Below are positions 1 through 6,009 of a DNA stretch of 7,978 bases, piece after piece. Origin of the DNA: an uncultured Roseiflexaceae bacterium (GTDB taxonomy: Bacteria > Chloroflexota > Chloroflexia > Chloroflexales > Roseiflexaceae); the NCBI GenBank assembly GCA_903932805.1, contig CAIZHO010000394.1, positions 1 to 7,978 on the forward strand, in the 5' to 3' direction. The position numbers and the translations under genes were made by a program. How positions within the stretch are numbered: the stretch's first letter is position 1; every line of letters starts with the position of its first letter. The notes under the pieces are model-generated. The model was given only the letters and a program-made list of their open reading frames with translations. It searched no databases and was not told where the DNA came from.

Positions 1-164
1 AGCCATTGGCGTTGGACGTCCATGCATTCTTGGACGCCGACGATGTCGGCAGCCAGCACTTGGAGCGTCTCGGCCAAAAACGCCTGGCGTAGCGGCCATG
101 CATCTGCGCCGTCATTGGCATTGGCGTTGCGTAGATTGGCAGAACAAACTGTCAACTGGTGCAT
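1..164 (-). CDS. Endonuclease/exonuclease/phosphatase-family protein, N-terminal part (cut by window edge)
   Basis: This is the first 54 codons of a gene that runs off the left edge; I translated it by hand from the ATG at 164. The protein begins MHQLTVCSANLRNANANDG, continues with AWPLRQAFLAETLQ, then AADIVGVQECMD. This is the opening pattern of the metal-dependent EEP (DNase I-like) fold: a first strand ending in the N-L-R of the family's 'FNLR' motif, a 'DG..W..R...' stretch, and a second strand ending in GVQE. There the glutamate (residue 46) is the expected metal ligand. Proteins that start this way are usually about 250-280 residues long. They hydrolyse phosphodiesters or phosphomonoesters, but the substrate cannot be read from this fragment. 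An AAAGGAA ribosome binding site lies at 169-175. The start is 15 bases after the stop of the IolE-like gene, so the two are probably co-transcribed. Family assignment is fairly sure; the specific function is unknown. Confidence 0.75.
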   Translation of the reverse strand, partial: MHQLTVCSANLRNANANDGADAWPLRQAFLAETLQVLAADIVGVQECMDVQRQW

Positions 165-179
165 GGGGTTCCTTTGTGG

Positions 180-1112
180 CTAGAGGCCGATGGTGCGGAG
201 GTATGCACGGTTGCGGGCAGCGCTGTCACGTGGGGCTCCCATGCCGGGGAGGACGTCCTGTTCGACGACGACCCAGCCGGTATAGCCGATGGTGTCGAGG
301 GCTGCATTGATTGCATCGAAGTGTACTGCACCTTGGCCAAGCTCACAAAATATCCCCGCTTGGAGTGCGGCGAAATAATCGCCTTTGGTGCTACGCATGG
401 TGTCGGCGACGCGGGGGTGACAGTCTTTGAAGTGGACGAGACGGATGTGGGGTGCGAAGGTGTGCAGGAGTGCGACGATGTCGGTATCGTTACTACCCGA
501 GCCATACAGCATGTGGCCGGTATCGAAGACGAGCCCGAGCAGGTCGGTGTCGCGGTGATGGAGAAACCGTTGCACTTCGTCTGGCGTCTCGATGATGCCC
601 GCGCAGTGATGGTGGAACGCACTCTGCAAGCCGCTGGTTGCGTGGATTGCGCGGGCAGCCTGACTCGCGACCTTGGCCGCATGGACGATGACGCCTGATG
701 GGGTACGACCGGTGATGCGACCTGCATTGGCGGTGCGGATGGGGTCGGTGCCGTTGGTGTCGGCCAAGATAACAAGGGGGCGATGCACTTGCCCGGTGAG
801 GTTGGCGGCAGCGGCGAGGAGTATCCCCGTCTGGCAGGCGTGCTCGATGGCAGGTGCAACCGTGGCGGCATCGCCGCGCAGGTCGACGGGGACGAACGCA
901 CCGATGAGGGTGAGATTGCGACGCTGGAGTTCGGCGGCCAGGCCAGCGGGCTCGGTTGGCATATAGCCCCAATCACCGAGTTCAGTGCCCGTGTACCCGG
1001 TCGCGACTAGTTCGTCGAGCATTTGGGTATATTCGATGCGGGTACCGCTGAGGTCTGCGAATTCGAGTGTGCCCCATGAGCACGGGGCATTAGCGATGGG
1101 TCGCGACGGCAT
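180..1112 (-). CDS. IolE-like sugar isomerase/dehydratase (xylose isomerase-like TIM barrel)
   Basis: A 310-residue protein of the xylose-isomerase-like TIM-barrel superfamily, closest in style to 2-keto-myo-inositol (inosose) dehydratase IolE. Seen in order are an N-terminal APCSWGTLEF strand, GYTGTELGDWGYMPTEPAGL (31-57 region), LTLIGAFVPVDL (67-78), AFHHHCAGIIETPDEV (165-180), LVFDTGHMLYGSG (194-206), RLVHFKD (224-230) and GWVVVEQDVLP (279-289). Candidate metal ligands or catalytic residues are His168, Asp197, His200, His227 and Glu284. The family works in the cytoplasm on keto-inositols or keto-sugars and uses a divalent metal. An upstream ATG at 1187 would add 25 residues that do not resemble the family. 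The ATG at 1112 has an AGGAG site six bases upstream, and the protein then starts right at the first barrel strand. No other inositol genes are in view, so the exact substrate is uncertain. Other epimerases and isomerases of this fold remain possible. Confidence 0.85.
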   Translation of the reverse strand: MPSRPIANAPCSWGTLEFADLSGTRIEYTQMLDELVATGYTGTELGDWGYMPTEPAGLAAELQRRNLTLIGAFVPVDLRGDAATVAPAIEHACQTGILLAAAANLTGQVHRPLVILADTNGTDPIRTANAGRITGRTPSGVIVHAAKVASQAARAIHATSGLQSAFHHHCAGIIETPDEVQRFLHHRDTDLLGLVFDTGHMLYGSGSNDTDIVALLHTFAPHIRLVHFKDCHPRVADTMRSTKGDYFAALQAGIFCELGQGAVHFDAINAALDTIGYTGWVVVEQDVLPGMGAPRDSAARNRAYLRTIGL

Positions 1113-1118
1113 AGCGAG

Positions 1119-1123
1119 CTCCT
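1119..1123 (-). promoter_or_regulatory. Ribosome binding site that fixes the IolE-like start
   Basis: Read on the minus strand, AGGAG lies six bases before the ATG at 1112. The longer alternative start at 1187 has no comparable site, so this motif decides in favour of the 310-residue product. Confidence 0.7.
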
Positions 1124-1185
1124 GTGGTAGCATTTCGACGTCTGAAGGAGAGGAATTCTGGCATGCTGACGCCATGACTGGCCGC

Positions 1186-1215
1186 ATGGCAAACAGCGCC
1201 TTGGTATGCTATACT
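1186..1215 (+). promoter_or_regulatory. Extended -10 promoter for secG - solute-binding protein unit
   Basis: The hexamer TATACT (1210-1215; five of six bases match the consensus) is preceded directly by TGC, giving an extended -10 element (TGCTATACT, 1207-1215). A weak -35 match, ATGGCA (1186-1191), sits 18 bases upstream. Transcription would begin near 1222, giving a leader of about 44 bases before the secG ATG at 1266. It lies in the 153-base gap between divergent genes. I see no equally good promoter for the IolE-like gene on the minus strand, although the AT-rich island at 1204-1230 may serve both directions. Confidence 0.55.
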
Positions 1216-1265
1216 CTATCGTATATTTGGTTGTGTGTCGACATATTGACAGAAGGTACAGGTAC

Positions 1266-1520
1266 ATGGAACTTTCACTTTCCATCGCATTGATTGCATT
1301 GGGTTCTGCTTTGACGTTTTTGGTGGTGTTGCAAGGTCGTAACGCGGGTTTGCAGTCGAACGATGCATCATCCATTTACAAGACCAAGCGCGGGTTGGAA
1401 AAAACGATTTTCCAGTTGACCATTGTGCTCGGCGTGTTGTTTTTGATAGTTGCAGTGATTGCCAGTCTGCCCATCTTTGGGACCACGGCGACACCAGCCG
1501 CTGGTCTGATGCTTTGGTAG
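1266..1520 (+). CDS. secG: Preprotein translocase subunit SecG
   Basis: An 84-residue membrane protein with the SecG layout. A first hydrophobic helix spans about residues 3-22. A polar cytoplasmic loop follows, beginning LQGRNAGLQSND and containing KTKRGLEKTIF. A second helix spans about residues 51-69 (LTIVLGVLFLIVAVIASLP), and the tail is short. SecG is the small accessory subunit of the SecYEG export channel in the plasma membrane and aids SecA-driven protein translocation. The length and two-helix topology fit the family, whose members are usually 70-110 residues. The open frame extends upstream to 1206, but that ATG lies inside the promoter. The ATG at 1266 has AGAAGG at 1251-1256, nine bases before it. 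The stop is eight bases ahead of the solute-binding protein gene, so the two probably share a transcript. SecG proteins diverge strongly in sequence, so topology carries most of the weight. Confidence 0.85.
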   Translation: MELSLSIALIALGSALTFLVVLQGRNAGLQSNDASSIYKTKRGLEKTIFQLTIVLGVLFLIVAVIASLPIFGTTATPAAGLMLW

Positions 1521-1528
1521 GCTAAGCG

Positions 1529-3205
1529 ATGTCACGGCGCATCCGACTGCAAATTGTCATCACGGTGATTAGCTCGATGCTCGTGCTCGGGCTGATGGCG
1601 TATGTCGCGGTGACACGCGCGGCGGTGTCGCGCCCTATCGAGGGCGGTGCATTTATTGAGGGCATCCCGGGGATCCCGACGACACTCAATCCATTGGTGA
1701 GTGATACGACCACGGATTTGGCGGCTGCGGATGTCCATGCAGTCATTTTCGATGGATTGGTACGGGTTGGGTTGGATGGTAGCTTCGAGCCTGCCCTCGC
1801 CGAAAAGTGGGAAATCGACTCCAGTGGAATGGTCTATACCTTCACGCTGCGCTCCGATGTCAAATGGCACGACGGCGAGGCTTTTGGGGTTGAGGATGTG
1901 TTGTTCACCTTGCGCTCGGTGCAGGGGCCAGCATTTACCGGATCACCCAGTTTGGCGACGGTATGGCGTACGGTATTGGTCGAACGTGCCGGCGATATGA
2001 GCATTCGCTGCAAACTACAAGCGCCGTTTGCTCCGTTCCTCAAGTATGCAACGGTACCAATTGTGCCGGCACATTTGCTGGCAGATACTCCTCCTGAGCA
2101 GTGGGCAAATTCAGCTTTTAGTCAAAAGCCAATCGGTACCGGCCCGTATCGAATCACCGACATCAATGCTGATGCAATCGCCTTGGCATCGAATCGAGAC
2201 TACTACCTTGATCGACCGTTAATTGACACCATTACCTTGCGCTTCTACCAAGATGAGTCACTGGCGTTTGCAGCGTTGACTCGTGGTGAAGTGAGCGGTT
2301 TGGCATTTGTTGGCACAGGTGCGTTAGGTGCATATCAGACACCACGCGGTGTGGTGCGTCGTGCGACAAACATCGACTCATATACGGTATTGTCGTTTAA
2401 CCTACGGAACGCACCATTCGACGACGTTATCTTTCGCCGCCAAATTGCCCAAGCAATCGATCGCGAAGATATGATCAGTCGCTTGTTGGCCGATCGTGCA
2501 ACGCGAATCGACACGCCTATACTCCCCGGCTGGTGGGCGTACAACCCCGATGCGGTCTGGTACATCCCCAGCAAAGAACGTGCGGCACAGGGGTTGGACA
2601 CATTGGGGTACATCGTGGGCGAGGATGGGTTCCGCAGTCGCGACGGGCGCCCGCTTGCATTTGAACTCTTGGTCGATGGTGCTGCGGATCGCAAACTTGT
2701 TGCCGAAGATATTGCTGTCCAACTCGGTGCAGTGGGCATTGCGGTAACGGTGACGGTGTTGGATGCAGACACACTGCGGCAACGCCTCGAAGTCGGTGAA
2801 TTTGACATGGCCTTGCACGGCTGGCAGCGACTCGGTCCTGACCCAGATGTCTATGAATTGTGGCATTCGAGCCAAGTCTCCATCGGCCGTAATTATGCGG
2901 GATTGCAGGACCAACTCGTCGACGACGCCCTATCATTGGCACGTGTCCAAGTCGATCAAGAACTCCGCACGCAGTTGTATTACGACTTCCAACAGCACTG
3001 GATCGACATTGCGCCGAGCATTATCATGTACCAGCCGCTGGAAGTCTACGCGACGGTGAGTGATTTGGGTGGCACGGCTTTGACGCAACGCCGCGACATG
3101 CCCGGGATGATTAATCTGATGTTTGGCCGTGATTCACGGTTCCGCAATTTGACGCACTGGTTTGTCGCCCGTTCGCAAGAAATCAGCGGCGATATTCAAC
3201 CATAG
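1529..3205 (+). CDS. ABC transporter substrate-binding protein, family 5 (oligopeptide/dipeptide/nickel type)
   Basis: A 558-residue extracytoplasmic solute-binding protein of the DppA/OppA type (SBP_bac_5). After MSRRIR comes a hydrophobic segment (about 9-31) that acts as a signal peptide or membrane anchor. No lipobox cysteine follows it, unlike most Gram-positive and many Chloroflexota homologues. The mature part opens with GGAFIEGIPGIPTTLNPL (39-56), the usual entry to this fold. It continues with FEPALAEKWEI (86-96), YTFTLRSDVKWHDGEAF (103-119), VEDVLFTL (121-128) and GTGPYRI (203-209), all hallmark family motifs. The C-terminal lobe has RQIAQAIDR and EFDMALHGWQ stretches. The protein would bind a peptide or similar ligand outside the membrane and hand it to an ABC permease. 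No permease or ATPase genes are in the window, so it is an orphan or its partners lie elsewhere. The ATG at 1529 has only a weak upstream site, which suggests coupling to secG eight bases upstream. The ligand cannot be predicted. Confidence 0.9.
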   Translation: MSRRIRLQIVITVISSMLVLGLMAYVAVTRAAVSRPIEGGAFIEGIPGIPTTLNPLVSDTTTDLAAADVHAVIFDGLVRVGLDGSFEPALAEKWEIDSSGMVYTFTLRSDVKWHDGEAFGVEDVLFTLRSVQGPAFTGSPSLATVWRTVLVERAGDMSIRCKLQAPFAPFLKYATVPIVPAHLLADTPPEQWANSAFSQKPIGTGPYRITDINADAIALASNRDYYLDRPLIDTITLRFYQDESLAFAALTRGEVSGLAFVGTGALGAYQTPRGVVRRATNIDSYTVLSFNLRNAPFDDVIFRRQIAQAIDREDMISRLLADRATRIDTPILPGWWAYNPDAVWYIPSKERAAQGLDTLGYIVGEDGFRSRDGRPLAFELLVDGAADRKLVAEDIAVQLGAVGIAVTVTVLDADTLRQRLEVGEFDMALHGWQRLGPDPDVYELWHSSQVSIGRNYAGLQDQLVDDALSLARVQVDQELRTQLYYDFQQHWIDIAPSIIMYQPLEVYATVSDLGGTALTQRRDMPGMINLMFGRDSRFRNLTHWFVARSQEISGDIQP

Positions 3206-3223
3206 TGCACTCTACAAAAGCAC

Positions 3224-3253
3224 AACCGCCTGGCGCAGATGCGCCAGGCGGTT
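3224..3253. terminator. Rho-independent terminator between convergent genes (solute-binding protein and pyrF)
   Basis: A perfect hairpin: AACCGCCTGGCGC (3224-3236), loop AGAT (3237-3240), GCGCCAGGCGGTT (3241-3253). The stem is 13 base pairs, 11 of them a GC-rich core, and runs into a T tract (3252-3256) on the plus strand. It starts 18 bases after the stop of the solute-binding protein. On the minus strand the trailing sequence is TTGTGCTTTTG, a poorer U tract, but the hairpin may also end pyrF transcripts arriving from the other side. Confidence 0.9.
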
Positions 3254-3272
3254 TTTGTTGGGGTTGGTAGCG

Positions 3273-4091
3273 TTACGCTCGTCGTGCTGCGTTGATGGCA
3301 TCGCGGGTACGCAGCGCTTCGGCGCGGGCTGCGTCAGCGAACGAGTAATCGTTGGCCGCATAGAGTACACTGCGCGATACATTCACCAGCAGACCGCGAC
3401 CATGGCGATCGACACCGGCGTTGACTGCAGTGGCGAGATCGCCCCCTTGGGCACCGACGCCCGGCAAGAGAATCGGCAGATCGGGGCACGCTGCGCGCAC
3501 GTCGATGAGGGCAGCGGGTTGCGTCGCGCCGACGACGAGTCCGACATTGCTATTGCTGTTCCACTGCTGTTGGGCAAGCTGGGCGACCGCCATATAGAGT
3601 GGTCGACCATCGGCGAGGATCAGTTCTTGGAGGTCCGTGCTGCCCGGATTTGAGGTGCGGCAGAGGAGAAAAGAGCCACGATCCGCACGCGACAAAAACG
3701 GCTCGAGACTGTCTCCGCCGAGATACGGGTTGAGAGTAATTGCATCTGCCTTGAGGTAGTCGAACGCGGCCGTGGCGTAGGCTGCTGCGGTGTTGCCGAT
3801 GTCGCCGCGTTTGGCATCGAGGATCCAGAGGGTGCTCGGTGACAGAGCCATGACGCGTGCCAGGACTTCGACTCCGCCCGCACCGAGCGCCTCGAAGAAG
3901 GCAATATTGGGCTTGAATGCGGCCACAAGGTCGTGCGTGGCTGCAATGATATCGTGACAGAACCGATATACCGCATCGGGATGCGCACGCAGGTGCGCTG
4001 GAATACGTTGTGTGTCCGGGTCGAGCCCGACGCACAACAGACTGTTCTTGGCGTCGATTGCTTCTGCCACTCGGGAGCTAAATGTCAGCAT
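3273..4091 (-). CDS. pyrF: Orotidine 5'-phosphate decarboxylase (type 2)
   Basis: A 272-residue enzyme that decarboxylates OMP to UMP, the last step of de novo pyrimidine synthesis, in the cytoplasm. Motifs seen: SLLCVGLDPD (17-26), AAFKPNIAFFE (57-67) with the substrate-contacting Lys60, and the signature LDAKRGDIGNT (91-101). In the signature, Asp92, Lys94 and Asp97 form the catalytic charged cluster. Further along are LNPYLGGDSLEPF (120-132), VVGAT (186-190), LLPGVGAQGGD (208-218) and LVNVSRSVLYA (235-245). The LGGDSLEPF and DAKRGD forms and the length of about 270 residues mark the longer, mycobacterial-type subfamily. The open frame runs upstream to 4265, but the family begins only a few residues before the first helix. 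The ATG at 4091 is preceded by AGGAAGAG (4101-4108), nine bases away. The gene stands alone, convergent with the solute-binding protein and divergent from the sigma factor. Confidence 0.96.
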   Translation of the reverse strand: MLTFSSRVAEAIDAKNSLLCVGLDPDTQRIPAHLRAHPDAVYRFCHDIIAATHDLVAAFKPNIAFFEALGAGGVEVLARVMALSPSTLWILDAKRGDIGNTAAAYATAAFDYLKADAITLNPYLGGDSLEPFLSRADRGSFLLCRTSNPGSTDLQELILADGRPLYMAVAQLAQQQWNSNSNVGLVVGATQPAALIDVRAACPDLPILLPGVGAQGGDLATAVNAGVDRHGRGLLVNVSRSVLYAANDYSFADAARAEALRTRDAINAARRA

Positions 4092-4115
4092 TGATGTGTT
4101 CTCTTCCTGACCATA

Positions 4116-4145
4116 TTGACGTTGTCGCATCGCTAATGCTATAGT
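4116..4145 (+). promoter_or_regulatory. Near-consensus sigma-70 promoter upstream of the sigma-factor gene
   Basis: TTGACG (4116-4121; five of six bases match the -35 consensus) and TATAGT (4140-4145; five of six match the -10) are 18 bases apart. TGC sits directly upstream of the -10, giving an extended -10. It is the best promoter in the window. Transcription would start near 4152, giving the sigma-factor gene a leader of about 200 bases. On the opposite strand the overlapping TGG-TACTAT (4141-4149) is a possible extended -10 for pyrF, so the two directions may compete for polymerase. Confidence 0.65.
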
Positions 4146-4159
4146 ACCAGAGGGATTGC

Positions 4160-4306
4160 ATGGACTTCGCAGATATTTTGCGTAGATATGTTCGTTCTGT
4201 TCATCAGTCAGTACCGTCGTCGCATACACGTGTCTCTCGTCGGGTGTATGCGAATGATGCGTCATCGTTCGTCACTCCTCATCGGTCGCTGATGAGGGCA
4301 TCGTAG
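4160..4306 (+). CDS. Possible 48-codon small ORF in the sigma-factor leader
   Basis: ATG at 4160 opens a frame of 48 codons that stops at TAG 4304-4306. It is preceded at 4149-4154 by AGAGGG, a good ribosome binding site at five-base spacing. The predicted peptide starts [16 protein letters not shown] and is rich in Ser, Arg and Val. I recognise no family, signal peptide or membrane segment. It sits directly after the promoter at 4116-4145 and ends 46 bases before the sigma-factor start, so it could be a leader peptide or upstream ORF. Two cautions apply. If transcription starts near 4152, part of the ribosome binding site would be missing. The opposite strand is also open here, so the frame may be chance. 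Reported as a candidate only. Confidence 0.3.
   Translation: MDFADILRRYVRSVHQSVPSSHTRVSRRVYANDASSFVTPHRSLMRAS
4220..4253. repeat. Perfect 10-bp inverted repeat with 14-base spacer in the sigma-factor leader
   Basis: TCGCATACAC (4220-4229) and GTGTATGCGA (4244-4253) are exact inverted copies separated by 14 bases. In RNA they would form a 10-base-pair hairpin. The left arm overlaps a second palindrome, ACACGTGT (4226-4233), which could allow an alternative pairing. No U tract follows, so it is not a standard terminator. It could be a regulatory RNA element or a protein-binding operator. Confidence 0.6.
4277..4297. repeat. 7-bp inverted repeat hairpin close to the sigma-factor start
   Basis: CCTCATC (4277-4283) and GATGAGG (4291-4297) are exact inverted copies around a seven-base loop, GGTCGCT. 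The second arm contains a GAGG stretch, but it lies more than 50 bases before the sigma-factor start, too far to be its ribosome binding site. With the larger repeat at 4220-4253 it makes the leader unusually rich in structure. Confidence 0.45.
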
Positions 4307-4339
4307 CAGCATTGTCGTTGTGCCGCGGGTTGAAGTACC

Positions 4340-4344
4340 AAGGA
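4340..4344 (+). promoter_or_regulatory. Ribosome binding site that fixes the sigma-factor start
   Basis: AAGGA at 4340-4344 is eight bases before the ATG at 4353. The in-frame GTG at 4320 has no such site upstream. The ATG at 4344 overlaps the motif itself, so 4353 is the best start. Confidence 0.6.
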
Positions 4345-4352
4345 TGAATACC

Positions 4353-5987
4353 ATGCAAGGTGCTGATTATGTGAGCGATTCGGGCGAGCAAAGTATCGCC
4401 GGCATCGTCGCACCAGAATCGTATCCGTTTGAACTCGACGTCGTCGTCGCTTCCCTCGAGCGTGAAGAACCCCCCGAGACCGACGACGAAGTCACTGCCA
4501 CGCAGCTAGCAGATATTTCTCTCGATGACCCAGTGCGCATGTACTTGCAAGAAATCGGCAAGGTACGATTGTTGCGTGCTGCAGACGAAGTCATGTTGGC
4601 CCACCGAATCGAGATGGGCGGCAAAGCAATACGTGTGCGTTCGCAACGGCTGGTGTTGCCGTTGAGCTTTGAGCGTGCACGCACTGTCGTGCAACGTGCA
4701 GTGCTGTTACATGGCTGGATGTATACGCTGTGCGAGTCGACGTACCGGGATGCGGTGCCGATTGATGTGCTCCTTGATGCTCCTGACGCTACATGGGATA
4801 TACGCAGTGCCGTGACACTGTTGCACACCTTGCTCCATGACGATGTACCGTCGCGGTCGACTGAACAGAACGCAGAAGAGATGCACCGGCGTCGTGCCGT
4901 TGAGCCGATGGTGCTCGATTGGCTGGCGACCCATTATGATCTTGTGCATCGGGCTTACAAAACGATTAAAGAGCAACGGGTGTTGCGTACGTACAAACCC
5001 CATGAACGCGAGACGTGGCGGTTGATTTCGGGCCTTGTCGGTGCAGAGTTGCGCCACGATATCGATGCGGACCTCGAACGTTGCATTGCGGAAATCGCCT
5101 GCTTCTACATCGGTACCCATCCGGCACCTGCAGATTTATTGCGCCACGAACATCTGTGGCAGGATGTGTCTGAACGGGTCGTCACGTTGTACCTCGAACG
5201 CATTGAAGGTACCGACGATGGTTTGGTGCGTCGGACACCACTTGATCGTGTGGTGGCGGACGCAGACCAAGCACGCCAAGACCTGATCCAAGCGAATTTG
5301 CGCTTGGTCGTGTCGATAGCCAAAAAGTACACATCGTATGGATTGACGATGATGGACCTCGTCCAAGAGGGCAATATTGGATTGATGAAGGCCGTCGAAA
5401 AATTCGATTACACCAAGGGCAACAAGTTTTCGACCTATGCGACCTGGTGGATCCGACAAGCGATTACGCGGGCTATTGCGGATCAGAGCCGCACCATCCG
5501 ACTGCCCGTGCATATGGGTGAGGCAATCAGCCAGGTCAAGCGGACTGCGCATAAGCTCCAACAGGAGTTGCAACGCGAGCCGACCCCTGAAGAAATAGCC
5601 CAAGAAATGGAACTTACCCCTGCCAAAGTCCGCCGCACGCTCGAGGCTTCGTTGCAACCAATGTCGCTCGAAATGCCTGTTGGCCAAGAGGGCGAAGGCC
5701 GCATGGGTGACTTCATCGAGGATGAGCGCATTGCCGGTCCCGCCGAGGCCGCGAGCAGTCTGATGTTGCGCCGCGAACTCGAAGAAGTGCTGATGTCGCT
5801 GCCCGAACGCGAACGTCTGATAATCCAATTGCGCTATGGCTTGAGTGATGGTCAGTACCGTACGCTGGAGGAAGTGGGCGACAAGTTCGGCATTACCCGT
5901 GAACGCATCCGCCAAATCGAGGCAGTCGCGTTGCGCAAGTTGCGACATCCCCATCGTGGCAAAAAACTCCGGGGCTTCCTCGAATGA
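4353..5987 (+). CDS. RNA polymerase sigma-70 factor, RpoD/SigA type
   Basis: A 544-residue sigma factor. Residues 1-54 form a short acidic N-terminus without a clear region 1.1. Region 1.2 is at about 55-89 ([17 protein letters not shown]). A non-conserved insert of about 215 residues (90-305) follows. Region 2 (about 308-380) carries [16 protein letters not shown], the core-binding [18 protein letters not shown] and the promoter-melting [17 protein letters not shown]. Region 3 (about 384-465) includes IRLPVHM and [10 protein letters not shown]. Region 4 (about 475-544) has [15 protein letters not shown], the recognition helix in [20 protein letters not shown], and ends GKKLRGFLE, as in housekeeping factors. 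Regions 2.4 and 4.2 look intact, so -35/-10 promoters of the usual kind are expected targets. The large insert is typical of primary factors, but Chloroflexota can carry several such paralogues, so I do not assign rpoD or sigA. The leader is long and structured. The HD-domain gene follows after 22 bases. Confidence 0.95.
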   Translation: MQGADYVSDSGEQSIAGIVAPESYPFELDVVVASLEREEPPETDDEVTATQLADISLDDPVRMYLQEIGKVRLLRAADEVMLAHRIEMGGKAIRVRSQRLVLPLSFERARTVVQRAVLLHGWMYTLCESTYRDAVPIDVLLDAPDATWDIRSAVTLLHTLLHDDVPSRSTEQNAEEMHRRRAVEPMVLDWLATHYDLVHRAYKTIKEQRVLRTYKPHERETWRLISGLVGAELRHDIDADLERCIAEIACFYIGTHPAPADLLRHEHLWQDVSERVVTLYLERIEGTDDGLVRRTPLDRVVADADQARQDLIQANLRLVVSIAKKYTSYGLTMMDLVQEGNIGLMKAVEKFDYTKGNKFSTYATWWIRQAITRAIADQSRTIRLPVHMGEAISQVKRTAHKLQQELQREPTPEEIAQEMELTPAKVRRTLEASLQPMSLEMPVGQEGEGRMGDFIEDERIAGPAEAASSLMLRRELEEVLMSLPERERLIIQLRYGLSDGQYRTLEEVGDKFGITRERIRQIEAVALRKLRHPHRGKKLRGFLE

Positions 5988-6009
5988 GTACCATGCTCGG
6001 ATGCGCCCG

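Noticed and set aside
159..698. Long plus-strand open frame opposite the IolE-like gene
   Set aside because: It is a shadow of the real minus-strand gene: no family resemblance, no ribosome binding site of note, and the minus-strand protein is well recognised.
1113..1187. Longer start for the IolE-like protein at 1187
   Set aside because: The 25 extra residues lack barrel character, and AGGAG six bases before the ATG at 1112 marks the better start.
1246..1251. Perfect TTGACA hexamer just before secG
   Set aside because: A matching -10 at the proper distance would fall inside secG (about 1269-1274), and the sequence there is not -10-like; the upstream TGCTATACT explains transcription better.
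4092..4265. N-terminal extension of PyrF by 58 residues to an ATG at 4265
   Set aside because: The added residues do not resemble the family, PyrF normally begins just before the VGLDPD strand, and the ATG at 4091 has a good ribosome binding site. The extension would also cross the strong divergent promoter.
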